From: Aliiroseovarius pelagivivens
GTDB taxonomy: Bacteria; Pseudomonadota; Alphaproteobacteria; Rhodobacterales; Rhodobacteraceae
Direction of reading: 5' to 3'
Assembly: GCF_900302485.1 (NCBI RefSeq)
Contig: NZ_OMOI01000002.1
Coordinates: forward strand, 682,001-746,000
Length of the DNA: 64,000 nt
The notes under the pieces are model-generated. The model worked only from the letters and a program-made list of their open reading frames with translations. It had not been told where the DNA came from and searched no databases. The position numbers were made by a program, and so were the translations under genes. Position 1 is the first letter of the stretch. Every line of letters starts with the position of its first letter. Of this stretch, positions 9,116 to 18,011 are shown one piece after another.

Positions 9116-10423
9116 TCAGCGTTTGATGTTGGTGGTTTCTTGCAACATCTCGTCGACGGTCTGGATGACCTTCGCGTTCGAGCTGTAGGCCCGCTGGGTC
9201 TGGATCAGGTTGGTCAATTCGCCCGCGACATCGGTCGTCGACCCTTCGCGGGCAAAGCCCACGACTTCACCAGTTGGGCCGTCACCGGCATCCCACATGA
9301 AGAATGATCCGCTTTCAGGCGATACTTGATAGGCTTGGTTCGAGATCGAGGTCAGACCATTCGGATTCGACACGTCCACCAGGGGCACCTGATAGATCGT
9401 GCGAATGAACCCGGTGTCATAGGTGGCTTTCAGGAAGCCGTGTTCGTCGATTTGAACCGCGGTCAGGTTGCCCACTGGCGAGCCATTCTTGGTGATGGCC
9501 ACTGGGGCGAAGCTGTCGGACAGTTGCGTCAGGCCATTGGGGTCACTGATTCCCCCGATGGTCAATGAAAGTGGCCCGCCTGCCACGGTCAAATCCAGCG
9601 TGCCCTCGGCTGCGTTATAGGGACCTCCGGACACCACTGTGACCGAAGCCAATGTGCCGCCATCGGCGCGGCTGTCATCGAAGACCAGCGTGTATTCTCC
9701 GACCACGGCCCCGCCCGAGGCGCTGTCGGTAATTTGCATGGTCCAGGTGTTCGATGATCCGGTGCCCGGCACGGTGGGTGTAAAACTGAAATCCAGCGTT
9801 TCGGAGGTTCCGAGGTTGCCGAAATATTCGACCGACAGGGGCAGTGCTGCGCCGTCGGCGCCTGCTTCAGTTTCGACAGCGGGCAAATTGACGCCCAGCT
9901 TCATGCTGGTGGTTGGGTCACCCGCAGTTTGGTTGGCGTTAATCACAACGGGTTCCAAGCCGACACCTGTGTCGCGCGGATAGGTTGCGACATTGCCGTC
10001 TGCATCTGCAGGCCATCCCAATAGCACAAGCCCGGTTTCTGTTTTCAGAACACCCTCGGAATCAGTACGGAACGATCCGGTCGTGGTCATCATCATGGGC
10101 CGTTCGCCGGGGTTTGAATCGGCATAGACCTCTTGTGTGACGGGCAGCATGCCGCGCCCACCGACAGCGATATCCATCGGGTTCGACGTCGAGATCAGGG
10201 GGCCGTGTTCGTCGATCAAGCGCTGCGTGGTCGTGCGTACACCCCCCGCAGAATACGACCCGGAGCCCGCATCACCTCCGATTACAAGACTTTGAAAATC
10301 TGCCGTGGCTCGTTTGTATCCAAACGTCGACGAGTTCGCGATGTTGTCTGAAATCGTCGCGAGTTTCGTGGCATGTGCGTTCAGTCCGGCCACGCCGGCA
10401 CTAAGCGAAGAGGAAATCGTCAT
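9116..10423 (-). CDS. flgE: flagellar hook protein FlgE
   Basis: This 435-residue hook protein has the conserved N-terminus SLSAGVAGLNAHATKLATIS followed by DNIANSSTFGYKRA, a D1-like TSNPMDIAVGGRGMLPV segment, and the C-terminal LTNLIQTQRAYSSNAKVIQ helix with QTVDEMLQETTNIKR. The middle part (residues about 130-300) is the variable surface domain and is rich in Gly, Thr and Ser. FlgE polymerises into the flexible hook outside the cell. It is the first gene of the flgE-flgK-flgL-flgI run, with a CtrA-like half-palindrome 57 bases upstream. Confidence 0.95.
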   Translation of the reverse strand: MTISSSLSAGVAGLNAHATKLATISDNIANSSTFGYKRATADFQSLVIGGDAGSGSYSAGGVRTTTQRLIDEHGPLISTSNPMDIAVGGRGMLPVTQEVYADSNPGERPMMMTTTGSFRTDSEGVLKTETGLVLLGWPADADGNVATYPRDTGVGLEPVVINANQTAGDPTTSMKLGVNLPAVETEAGADGAALPLSVEYFGNLGTSETLDFSFTPTVPGTGSSNTWTMQITDSASGGAVVGEYTLVFDDSRADGGTLASVTVVSGGPYNAAEGTLDLTVAGGPLSLTIGGISDPNGLTQLSDSFAPVAITKNGSPVGNLTAVQIDEHGFLKATYDTGFIRTIYQVPLVDVSNPNGLTSISNQAYQVSPESGSFFMWDAGDGPTGEVVGFAREGSTTDVAGELTNLIQTQRAYSSNAKVIQTVDEMLQETTNIKR

Positions 10424-10479
10424 GGTGCGCCTTTCTGCTGCATCTACCTCTGGTCTGGATCAGAGTGGACCGGGTGCCC

Positions 10480-10494
10480 TTAACAGCCGCCTAA
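10480..10494 (-). promoter_or_regulatory. possible CtrA-type site upstream of flgE
   Basis: Read on the minus strand this is TTAG-N7-TTAA, one base away from the CtrA consensus TTAA-N7-TTAA known from Caulobacter and relatives. It lies 57-71 bases before the flgE start, a plausible promoter distance. In Rhodobacterales CtrA is known to activate flagellar genes. Short motifs like this also occur by chance, so this is suggestive only. Confidence 0.3.
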
Positions 10495-10539
10495 TGGGCG
10501 AGAGATACGGTGACGATTTCCTGTTAGTGTATGATTTTG

Positions 10540-11373
10540 CTACCTTTTAGACCTTAGGAGGATCAGCTCGATCCGATTGTTCCTTGCGGCCATCGCGGTT
10601 TCCTCGGCATGTTCACGATCCGCATGACCGGTGACGCGCTGTACTTTTCCGGGTGTCTGGTCCAGCGATTCGAACAAAGTACGCACCTTGTCCGCCCGAC
10701 CGGATGACAGTTCCCAAGCGGTATTCTCGGCGACGACGACTGGCTGTGTTGCCACATGACCTTCGATCGCGACACCGTTCTTGGCCAGGCTGAACACCTC
10801 GACAATCGTTGTCAGGATGTCTTTCAGGATCGGAGTTGGTGTCGTAGTGCCGGCATGAAACAGCGGGGCGTGTTCAAGCGCGAAGATCTCGACCAGCAGG
10901 CCTTCATCTGTCACGCGCGTCACGATATGGCGTCGAAGCTGGTCGCTTGTCATGCTTTCCCCAGAACGGCTGAGAAGCATCTCTTCGACCTCTTTCAGCT
11001 TGGCGGTTTGCTTTTCGCCGTCGTCCCCAGTGCTATCGGCACCCTTGCCGCCTTCAGTGTTTGCGGGATCGCGTGGAACGCCACCGGTGCCGGTCTGCGA
11101 CAGGCTTTCGTCACTCAGCACGCTGTCGCCGCCGAACGACCCACTGCCACCGCCTGAAACGCGGGTGATCGGAATGGTCGGACTGAAGTAATCGGCGATG
11201 CCCTTGCGCTGCTTTTCCGTCGTGGCGTTCAACAGCCACATCAGCAGGAAGAAGGCCATCATCGCGGTCACGAAGTCAGCATAGGCCACCTTCCATGCAC
11301 CGCCGTGATGGCCATCACCACTAACCTTCTTCACTTTCTTGATAATTACCGGAGCTCGCTCGTTTGAACGCAT
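10540..11373 (-). CDS. motB: flagellar motor stator protein MotB
   Basis: This 277-residue protein has one N-terminal transmembrane segment in the MotB signature WKVAYADFVTAMMAFFLLMW, whose Asp is the proton-carrying residue. A plug-like segment (KGIADYFSPTIP) and a Gly/Ser-rich linker follow. The C-terminal OmpA-like peptidoglycan-binding domain includes RVTGHADREHAEETAMAARN and ends NNRIELILL. MotB anchors the MotA/MotB ion channel to the cell wall and drives rotation. It is 116 bases upstream of flgE on the same strand and transcribed divergently from hmgA. No motA is present in the window. Confidence 0.93.
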   Translation of the reverse strand: MRSNERAPVIIKKVKKVSGDGHHGGAWKVAYADFVTAMMAFFLLMWLLNATTEKQRKGIADYFSPTIPITRVSGGGSGSFGGDSVLSDESLSQTGTGGVPRDPANTEGGKGADSTGDDGEKQTAKLKEVEEMLLSRSGESMTSDQLRRHIVTRVTDEGLLVEIFALEHAPLFHAGTTTPTPILKDILTTIVEVFSLAKNGVAIEGHVATQPVVVAENTAWELSSGRADKVRTLFESLDQTPGKVQRVTGHADREHAEETAMAARNNRIELILLRSKR

Positions 11374-11460
11374 CCCACCACCTCATTATTCACCCGAGAT
11401 CATGGATAGCAGCCGCAAGTTTCCATTGGCTTAACTCTTCAAATTGTTGCCATTTCATTA

Positions 11461-11519
11461 CTTCGCATGTGAAGTGTCCCTTTTTCTTGACTTCATTTCA
11501 CATGCAACGATATCATTGC
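11461..11519 (+). promoter_or_regulatory. probable hmgA promoter with overlapping inverted-repeat operator
   Basis: A sigma70-like promoter can be read as TTGACT (11487-11492), an 18-base spacer, then TATCAT (11511-11516). The -10 element is embedded in an imperfect palindrome, GCAACGATATCATTGC (11504-11519, 14 of 16 positions symmetric). A second imperfect palindrome, CTTCGCATGTGAAG, lies at 11461-11474. A dyad over the -10 box is typical of a repressor operator. Catabolic hmg operons are commonly controlled by IclR- or MarR-type repressors, but no regulator gene is adjacent here. Confidence 0.4.
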
Positions 11520-11563
11520 GGCGCAACAGGACGGCCCATCTGGGCATTGAAACGGATCGAATT

Positions 11564-12916
11564 ATGAACAAGCACAGCCCCTCGCGCGAGATGACGCGCG
11601 CGGTGTCAGTCGTTGGCACCGAGACCCATTACATGCCCGGTTGGGCGAATGATTTCGAAACCGAGGCGCTGCCCGGTGCGCTGCCGCAAGGCATGAACAG
11701 CCCGCAGAAATGCGAATATGGCCTGTATGGCGAGCAGCTGTCCGGCACTGCCTTCACAGCCAATCCGCCCGAGCGCACATGGTGCTATCGCATCCGCCCG
11801 TCGGTGAAGCACTCGGCGCGTTACACGAAGATTGACGTCCCTTACTGGAAATCTGCGCCCTGCGTGGATCCGGATGTGATTTCGCTGGGCCAGTATCGCT
11901 GGGATCCCGTGCCCACCGCCGAAGGTCTGAACTGGATCACCGGCATGCGGACCATGACCACGGCGGGCGACGTGAACACCCAAGTCGGCATGGCAACCCA
12001 CGTCTACTTGGTCACCGAGTCTATGGTGGATGATTATTTCTTCTCGGCCGACAGCGAGCTGCTGGTCGTGCCGCAGGAAGGTAAGCTGCGCTTCTATACG
12101 GAACTGGGTGTCATCGACCTTGCGCCGCAGGAAATCGGCATCATCCCCCGTGGCCTTGTCTATCGCGTTGAGCTTCTGGAAGGCCCCGCGCGCGGCTTCG
12201 TCTGTGAAAACTACGGCCAGAAATTCGAGCTTCCGGGCCGCGGGCCGATTGGCGCGAACTGCATGGCCAATCCGCGTGACTTCAAAGCCCCTGTTGCTGC
12301 GTTTGAAGACCGCGAAGTGCCGTCGACCATCACCATCAAATGGTGTGGCCAGTTCCACAAGACCGAGATCGGCCAGTCGCCCTTGGACGTCGTCGCATGG
12401 CACGGCAATTACGCGCCGTACAAATACGACCTGACAACTTATTGCCCGGTTGGTGCGATCCTGTTTGACCACCCGGACCCCTCGATCTTCACCGTGCTGA
12501 CGGCGCCTTCGGGCCAGCCGGGCACCGCGAATATCGACTTCGTTCTGTTCCGCGAGCGTTGGATGGTGGCCGAAAACACCTTCCGCCCGCCGTGGTATCA
12601 CAAGAACATCATGTCCGAGCTGATGGGCAACATCTATGGCCAGTATGACGCCAAGCCGCAGGGCTTTGTCCCCGGTGGTGTGTCCTTGCACAACATGATG
12701 CTGCCGCACGGTCCGGATCGTGATGCCTTCGAGGGTGCCTCGAACTCGAACCTTGGGCCCGAGAAGTTGGACAACACCATGTCCTTCATGTTCGAGACCC
12801 GCTTCCCGCAGCACCTGACCGCGTTTGCGGCGAATGAAGCGCCGCTTCAGGACGAGTATATCGACTGCTGGGAGAGCCTTGAGAAGAAGTTCGACGGGAC
12901 GCCGGGTAAAAAGTGA
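11564..12916 (+). CDS. hmgA: homogentisate 1,2-dioxygenase
   Basis: This cupin-type non-haem iron dioxygenase of 450 residues opens the ring of homogentisate to maleylacetoacetate, the key step of tyrosine and phenylalanine degradation. Family hallmarks include [20 protein letters not shown] near the N-terminus, [17 protein letters not shown] in the middle and the C-terminal [20 protein letters not shown] with [18 protein letters not shown], which carry His/Glu iron ligands. The length equals that of characterised enzymes. The chosen ATG has only a weak Shine-Dalgarno; the frame is open further upstream, but no residues there resemble the family. It is the first gene of a long plus-strand operon. 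Confidence 0.97.
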   Translation: MNKHSPSREMTRAVSVVGTETHYMPGWANDFETEALPGALPQGMNSPQKCEYGLYGEQLSGTAFTANPPERTWCYRIRPSVKHSARYTKIDVPYWKSAPCVDPDVISLGQYRWDPVPTAEGLNWITGMRTMTTAGDVNTQVGMATHVYLVTESMVDDYFFSADSELLVVPQEGKLRFYTELGVIDLAPQEIGIIPRGLVYRVELLEGPARGFVCENYGQKFELPGRGPIGANCMANPRDFKAPVAAFEDREVPSTITIKWCGQFHKTEIGQSPLDVVAWHGNYAPYKYDLTTYCPVGAILFDHPDPSIFTVLTAPSGQPGTANIDFVLFRERWMVAENTFRPPWYHKNIMSELMGNIYGQYDAKPQGFVPGGVSLHNMMLPHGPDRDAFEGASNSNLGPEKLDNTMSFMFETRFPQHLTAFAANEAPLQDEYIDCWESLEKKFDGTPGKK

Positions 12917-13554
12917 TGACGCTTTACGGATACTGGCGGTCCACTGCGGCCTATCGCGTGCGCATTACGTTGAACCTCAAGGGGCTCAACGCAGAGCATG
13001 TGTCTGTCCATCTTGTGAAAGATGGCGGACAGCAGCACGCGGCGGATTATGTGGCCAAGAACCCGACCCATCTGGTGCCCTCGCTGGAATTGGAGGATGG
13101 CACCGTCCTGACCCAGTCGCTGGCGATCATCGACTATCTTGAGGCCGTGCAGCCCGAGCCTGCCTTGCTGCCCGCAGATCCAGTCAAACGTGCTAAGGTG
13201 ATGGCCGCCGCGCATGTCATCGCGATGGATATTCATCCGGTGAACAACCTGCGCGTGGCCAAGCATCTGGGCGACACGTTCGGTGCGGATGCCGAGGCGA
13301 AGCGCCAATGGATGGTCCACTGGATGGACACGGGCTTTGCCGCCCTTGAACAGATGGTCGACAAGGGCACCAAGTTTGCCTTTGGCGACACGCCGACGCT
13401 GGCAGACATTTGCCTTGTCGCACAGTACTATAACGCACGGCGCTGGGGGGTGGATCTGACCGCCTATCCGCGTCTGACCGAAATCGAAGAAACCTGTCTG
13501 GCCCTGCCCGCCTTCGCCGATGCGCGACCCGAGGCACAGGCCGACGCCGAGTGA
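12916..13554 (+). CDS. maiA: maleylacetoacetate isomerase (zeta-class GST)
   Basis: This 212-residue glutathione S-transferase carries the zeta-class signature YGYWRSTAAYRVRITLNLKG, where the SSxxxR-like Ser/Arg region binds glutathione, followed by NPTHLVPSLELEDG and TQSLAIIDYLE. It isomerises maleylacetoacetate, the product of HmgA, to fumarylacetoacetate. The ATG overlaps the hmgA stop codon (TGATG); a GTG one codon earlier is also possible. The order hmgA-maiA-fahA gives the complete lower homogentisate pathway. Confidence 0.94.
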   Translation: MTLYGYWRSTAAYRVRITLNLKGLNAEHVSVHLVKDGGQQHAADYVAKNPTHLVPSLELEDGTVLTQSLAIIDYLEAVQPEPALLPADPVKRAKVMAAAHVIAMDIHPVNNLRVAKHLGDTFGADAEAKRQWMVHWMDTGFAALEQMVDKGTKFAFGDTPTLADICLVAQYYNARRWGVDLTAYPRLTEIEETCLALPAFADARPEAQADAE

Positions 13555-13561
13555 GGATCAC

Positions 13562-14821
13562 ATGAGCCAACTGAAAAAGTCGTGGGTGGACAGCGCGAAC
13601 TCTGCCGAGACCCCCTTTCCCCTGAATAACCTGCCCTATGGCGTGTTCTCGACCGCCGACACCGAGCCGCGCTGTGGTGTGGCCATCGGGGACATGATCC
13701 TTGATATGCAGGCCGCTGAAGAAGCTGGCCTGATCGAGATCGGTGATGAACCCGTCTTCGACGTTCCTTTCTGGAACGAGCTGATGGAGCTGGGATCGGA
13801 CGCATGGTCCGCCCTGCGCGCCCGTCTTGGGCAACTGCTTGGCGAAGGCTCGACCGAGCGTGACGCCGTTGCGCCCCTGCTGGTCGCCCAAGCCGGTGCC
13901 GAGCTGCACATTCCGTTCCTTGTGTCGGAATACACCGACTTCTACGCCGGTCGTCAGCACGCTGCCAACATGGGCGCGATCCTGCGTGGTTCGCCCGATC
14001 TGCCGGCCAACTGGCTGCACATTCCGATCGGCTATAACGGCCGTGCGTCCTCCGTCGTGATCTCGGGCACACCGATCCACCGCCCGAACGGTCAGCGCAA
14101 AGCGCCCGACGCCGAGATGCCCAGCTTTGGTCCCTCGATGCGTCTGGATATCGAACTGGAAATGGGGGCCATCGTTGGTAAGCCTTCCGAGTTTGGCCAG
14201 CCGATCACGGTCGACGAAGCTGATGACATGATCTTTGGCTACGTGCTGCTGAACGACTGGTCTGCCCGCGACATCCAAGGTTGGGAATACCAGCCGCTTG
14301 GCCCGTTCCAAGGTAAAGCCTTCGGCACCTCGATCAGCCCGTGGATCGTGACTGCTGCTGCGCTGGAAGAGTTCCGCGCCCCGACACCGGAACGCGAGAA
14401 AGAACTGCTGCCCTATCTGGATGGCTCCAAGGACGGCCTCTATGACATCGAGCTTCAGGTTCTGATGCAGCCCGAAGGCGGTGACACGGCGAGCGTCGTT
14501 GGCGAAACCAACTACACCCGTATGTATTACTCGGCTGCTGAACAGCTGTGCCATCACGCCATTGGCGGTTGCGCGATGAATGTGGGCGACCTTTTGGGGT
14601 CCGGCACCATCTCGGGTCCGACCAAGACCGAATACGGATCGCTGATGGAGATGAGCTGGGCGGGCCGCGAGCCCTTCACGCTCGACACCGGCGAAACCCG
14701 CACCTTTATCGAGGACGGCGACACGCTGACCCTGCGCGGTGCTGCCAAGGGTGACGGTTTCCAGATCGGCTTTGGCGATTGCACAGGCCAGATCCTGCCT
14801 GCCGTCAGCTGGCCCAAGTAA
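13562..14821 (+). CDS. fahA: fumarylacetoacetase
   Basis: This 419-residue FAH-family hydrolase splits fumarylacetoacetate into fumarate and acetoacetate. Motifs visible include FLVSEYTDFYAGRQHAANMG with the first metal-binding Asp, GYNGRASSVVISGTPIHRPN, DIELEMGAIVGKPSEFG, and FGYVLLNDWSARDIQGWEYQ with the Asp/Trp metal site. The C-terminal GDLLGSGTISGP is the usual family ending. The start is the ATG preceded by GAGGATCAC, 7 bases after the maiA stop. Confidence 0.95.
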   Translation: MSQLKKSWVDSANSAETPFPLNNLPYGVFSTADTEPRCGVAIGDMILDMQAAEEAGLIEIGDEPVFDVPFWNELMELGSDAWSALRARLGQLLGEGSTERDAVAPLLVAQAGAELHIPFLVSEYTDFYAGRQHAANMGAILRGSPDLPANWLHIPIGYNGRASSVVISGTPIHRPNGQRKAPDAEMPSFGPSMRLDIELEMGAIVGKPSEFGQPITVDEADDMIFGYVLLNDWSARDIQGWEYQPLGPFQGKAFGTSISPWIVTAAALEEFRAPTPEREKELLPYLDGSKDGLYDIELQVLMQPEGGDTASVVGETNYTRMYYSAAEQLCHHAIGGCAMNVGDLLGSGTISGPTKTEYGSLMEMSWAGREPFTLDTGETRTFIEDGDTLTLRGAAKGDGFQIGFGDCTGQILPAVSWPK

Positions 14822-14833
14822 GGTACCCCGCGC

Positions 14834-15361
14834 ATGACGCAATACGTTGGATATATCGCCATGAGCCTTGATGGCTACATCGCTACCCCAGACGGTGGCG
14901 TGGCATGGCTTGATCCGTTCAACGAGGCGATGGGTGCCGACGGAAACGACGGCGGATATGGCGCGTTCATCTCAGAGGTGGACGCGCTGATCACCGGGCG
15001 CGAAACGCACCAGCAGGTGCTTGGTTGGGGGTGGCCCTACGAGGATCGCGCCAGCTATGTCCTGACCCATCAGGCCGACTATTCCGCAGATCACGTCACC
15101 GCTGCCGGAGACATCGAGACCCTTCGCAAAGCCATCGAAAAGGCTGGGCACAAGAAGGTCTGGGTCATGGGGGGCGGAGCAGCCCAGCGCGCAGCACTTG
15201 ACGCGGGCTTGTTCGATACTCTGCGCGTCTTCGTGATGCCGACCATTCTTGGTGGCGGGCGCAAACTGTTCACCGACGGACCACAACACAACCTCTCATT
15301 CGCCTCCAGCCAGACCCATGGCGGCGGCGTGATTCAAATCGACTATCTCATCAAGGACTGA
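14834..15361 (+). CDS. dihydrofolate reductase / RibD C-terminal-like protein
   Basis: This 175-residue protein has a DHFR-fold pattern of the RibD C-terminal type: GYIAMSLDGYIATPDGGVAW at the N-terminus, ALITGRETHQQVLGWG in the middle, and KKVWVMGGGAAQRAALDAG with MPTILGGGRKLF at the end. The GGG loop probably binds NADPH. These proteins occur in many bacteria without defined substrates. It follows fahA by 12 bases and precedes the metallo-beta-lactamase-fold gene by 5, so it belongs to the homogentisate operon, where a role as a reductase is possible but unproven. Confidence 0.8.
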   Translation: MTQYVGYIAMSLDGYIATPDGGVAWLDPFNEAMGADGNDGGYGAFISEVDALITGRETHQQVLGWGWPYEDRASYVLTHQADYSADHVTAAGDIETLRKAIEKAGHKKVWVMGGGAAQRAALDAGLFDTLRVFVMPTILGGGRKLFTDGPQHNLSFASSQTHGGGVIQIDYLIKD

Positions 15362-15366
15362 CAACC

Positions 15367-16317
15367 ATGGCAAAGGCATTCGCGTCGCAAGGCGACATGA
15401 CCGAAAAGAAAATTACCTTCGACCAGATCGGCGAGGGGCTCTATGCCTTCACCGCCGAGGGCGACCCGAACTCGGGCGTGATCATTGGCGATGACAGCGT
15501 CATGATCGTTGAAGCTCAGGCGACCCCGCGTCTGGCCAACAAAGTGATCGAATGCGTGCGTTCGGTGACCGACAAGCCGATCAGCCACGTGGTTCTGACC
15601 CACTATCACGCCGTGCGCGTGCTGGGTGCGTCGGCCTATGGTGCGGATCAGATCATCATGGGCGACCAAGCCCGTGCGATGGTTGTGGAACGCGGTCAGG
15701 AAGACTGGGACAGCGAATTCCAGCGCTTCCCGCGCCTGTTCGAAGGCCACGAGTCGATCCCCGGTCTGACCTATCCGACGACCACATTCTCGGATGATAT
15801 GACTGTCTATCTGGGCAACCGCCGCATCGACCTGATGCATCTGGGCCGCGCTCACACCTCGGGCGACATCGTGATTCACGTGCCGGACCAGAACGTCATG
15901 TTCACCGGCGACATCGTAGAAGATCACTCGGCCTGCTATTGTGGCGACGGTCACTTCTCGGATTGGGGTGACACGCTGGACAACATCGCGTCCTTCGACG
16001 TGGACGCCATCGCACCCGGTCGTGGCGGAGCCCTGATCGGCAAAAAAGCCGTTGAACGCGCCATCGAAAGCACCCGTGACTTCGTTTACAGCACCTACGC
16101 CCCGGCCGCCAAAGTGGCTGCACGCGGTGGTTCGCTGAAAGAAGCATGGGACGCCGTGCGCGCCGAATGTGACCCGAAATTCGCAGACTATGCCATCTAC
16201 GAGCACTGCCTGCCCTTCAACGTCGCCCGCGCCTATGACGAGGCCCGCGGCATCGACACCCCCCGTATCTGGACCGCACAGCGCGATCTGGACATGTGGG
16301 CCGCCCTGCAGGGCTAA
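15367..16317 (+). CDS. metallo-beta-lactamase-fold protein with degenerate metal site
   Basis: This is a 316-residue MBL-fold protein. The usual HxHxDH motif reads THYHAVRVLG, so the Asp and third His are replaced by Val and Arg. The later PGHG-type motif reads APGRGG, losing another His. The HxH pair, the GRAHTSGD His and the MFTGDIV Asp remain. In canonical members the missing residues bind the second metal, so the protein may bind one metal, or act as something other than a classical hydrolase. Its place between fahA and the FAD monooxygenase suggests a role in aromatic catabolism. No signal peptide is visible, so it should be cytoplasmic. Confidence 0.8.
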   Translation: MAKAFASQGDMTEKKITFDQIGEGLYAFTAEGDPNSGVIIGDDSVMIVEAQATPRLANKVIECVRSVTDKPISHVVLTHYHAVRVLGASAYGADQIIMGDQARAMVVERGQEDWDSEFQRFPRLFEGHESIPGLTYPTTTFSDDMTVYLGNRRIDLMHLGRAHTSGDIVIHVPDQNVMFTGDIVEDHSACYCGDGHFSDWGDTLDNIASFDVDAIAPGRGGALIGKKAVERAIESTRDFVYSTYAPAAKVAARGGSLKEAWDAVRAECDPKFADYAIYEHCLPFNVARAYDEARGIDTPRIWTAQRDLDMWAALQG

Positions 16318-16324
16318 GACCTTC

Positions 16325-16351
16325 GGGGTTCGGCCATGAGGGCCGGACCCC
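16325..16351 (+). other. intercistronic RNA hairpin
   Basis: An 11-base-pair stem (GGGGTTCGGCC pairing with GGCCGGACCCC, one G-U pair) closes a 5-base loop. It lies in the 66-base gap between the MBL-fold gene and the FAD monooxygenase. No run of T follows, so it is not a classic terminator. It may protect or process the operon mRNA. It also covers an upstream in-frame ATG of the monooxygenase, arguing against that start. Confidence 0.5.
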
Positions 16352-16383
16352 ACCCGAAACGCGCGCAGCCGGAGGAGAACCCG

Positions 16384-18006
16384 ATGTTCGACGATAGATA
16401 CACGCTTGCCTACAAGCGCTATCCCTACAAGAAATCTGCCGATCAGGATGCGGCGTCGCCCGTACGTCATCCGGTCGTTGTCATGGGTGGAGGACCCATC
16501 GGCATCGCGACCGCGCTGGACCTTGGTCGCCAAGGCATTCCAACGCTGGTTCTGGACGACCACGAAGGCGTCGGCATGGGCTCGCGCGCGATTTGTTTCG
16601 CCAAGCGCTGCCTTGAAGTTGCAGGCCGTTATGGCTGCGGCAAGCCGATGGTCGATAAAGGCGTCGTGTGGAACATTGGCAAAGTGTTCAACAAGGACGA
16701 CCAGGTCTTTGAATTCAACCTTCTGCCCGAAGAAGGTCACGAATACCCCGCCTTCATCAACATGCAGCAGCCCTATTACGAAAGCTTCCAGCTGGATCGC
16801 TTTGAAGAGCTGCAAAAGGACGGGGCGCCGATCGAGATCCGCGGCAAGAACCGCGTGGATTCGGTCGAAGAACATGACGGTTATGTCACCGTGAACATCA
16901 TGACGCCCGACGGCCCTTATCAGATCGAAGCTGAATGGCTGGTCGGCTGTGACGGGGCCTCGTCTCCACTGCGCACCATGCTGGATCTGGACTTTACCGG
17001 GAAGGTTTTCCAGGACAGCTTCCTGATCGCCGACATCAAGATGAAGAACGACGACTTCCCGACCGAGCGTTGGTTCTGGTTTGAACCGACCCACGGTGGC
17101 GGCGCGTCGACCCTTCTGCATAAACAGCCCGATGATGTCTGGCGCGTTGACTTCCAGATCGGCTGGGACGTCGACCGTAAGGAAGAGATGAAAGAGGAAA
17201 ACATCCGTCGTCGTCTGGACGCCTTCCTTGGTGAAGGTGTGGAATATGACATGGTCTGGTCCTCGATCTACACCTTCCAGTGCAAGCGCATGGACAGCTT
17301 CCGCCACGGTCGCATCTTCTTTGCAGGTGACGCCGCACACCAAGTGTCGCCCTTTGGCGCACGCGGTGCGAACTCGGGCATGCAGGACGTCGACAACCTG
17401 GGTTGGAAACTGGGCATGGTCATGCGCGGTGAAGCGCCTGAAAGCCTGCTGGACAGCTATGATTTTGAACGGGTGCACGGTGCGGACGAGAACATCATGA
17501 ACTCGACCCGCTCGACCGATTTCATCACTCCGAAATCGGAGATGAGCCGTGTCCTGCGCGATGCCGTTCTGGACCTGTCGGAAAAGCACGAGTTTGCACG
17601 ACCGATGGTGAACTCGGGCCGTTTGTCGGTGCCCTGCACCTATGATGGCTCGCCTCTGAACTCGGCCGATGCGCTAGACGGCCCCGCCCGTTCGCGTCCC
17701 GGTTCAGTTTGCCCCGATGCGCCGCTGGGGGATGAGTTCCTTCTGTCCAAGCTGGGCGACAAGTTCATTCTGCTGACCATCGACGCCGACGCCCCCGATG
17801 TGATCGAGGAAGCTGGCATTCAGGTCGAACGTTTGGCCCTGTCGACTGCAGACGACAAGACCGGTGCCCTGCGTGAACGCTATCTGGGTGACAACGAAAA
17901 AGCCGTCTATCTGATCCGTCCAGATCAGCACGTCGCGGCCCGTCGCCCCAGCTATGATGAAAACCAGATCCGCGCCGCGATCCGTCGCGCCATCGGTAAG
18001 GAGTAA
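16384..18006 (+). CDS. FAD-dependent aromatic monooxygenase (MhpA/MhaA-like)
   Basis: This class A flavoprotein monooxygenase has 540 residues. The Rossmann motif VVVMGGGPIGIATALDLG, the DG motif LVGCDGASSPLR, and the FAD-ribityl motif FFAGDAAHQVSPFGARGANS are all intact. Relatives such as MhpA hydroxylate the ring of 3-hydroxyphenylpropionate, and MhaA from Pseudomonas putida U converts 3-hydroxyphenylacetate to homogentisate together with a small partner protein. Location in an hmgA operon and the tiny gene directly downstream make the second possibility attractive. The start is the ATG after CGGAGGAGAACCCG. The substrate assignment is inference. Confidence 0.82.
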   Translation: MFDDRYTLAYKRYPYKKSADQDAASPVRHPVVVMGGGPIGIATALDLGRQGIPTLVLDDHEGVGMGSRAICFAKRCLEVAGRYGCGKPMVDKGVVWNIGKVFNKDDQVFEFNLLPEEGHEYPAFINMQQPYYESFQLDRFEELQKDGAPIEIRGKNRVDSVEEHDGYVTVNIMTPDGPYQIEAEWLVGCDGASSPLRTMLDLDFTGKVFQDSFLIADIKMKNDDFPTERWFWFEPTHGGGASTLLHKQPDDVWRVDFQIGWDVDRKEEMKEENIRRRLDAFLGEGVEYDMVWSSIYTFQCKRMDSFRHGRIFFAGDAAHQVSPFGARGANSGMQDVDNLGWKLGMVMRGEAPESLLDSYDFERVHGADENIMNSTRSTDFITPKSEMSRVLRDAVLDLSEKHEFARPMVNSGRLSVPCTYDGSPLNSADALDGPARSRPGSVCPDAPLGDEFLLSKLGDKFILLTIDADAPDVIEEAGIQVERLALSTADDKTGALRERYLGDNEKAVYLIRPDQHVAARRPSYDENQIRAAIRRAIGKE

Positions 18007-18011
18007 GCCCC

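Noticed and set aside
15343..17589. Long open frame on the minus strand opposite the MBL-fold and FAD monooxygenase genes
   Set aside because: It mirrors the codon pattern of two clearly conserved genes, has no family motif and no ribosome binding site; the same holds for the long antisense frames at 13217-14842, 19077-20645 and 45069-47039.
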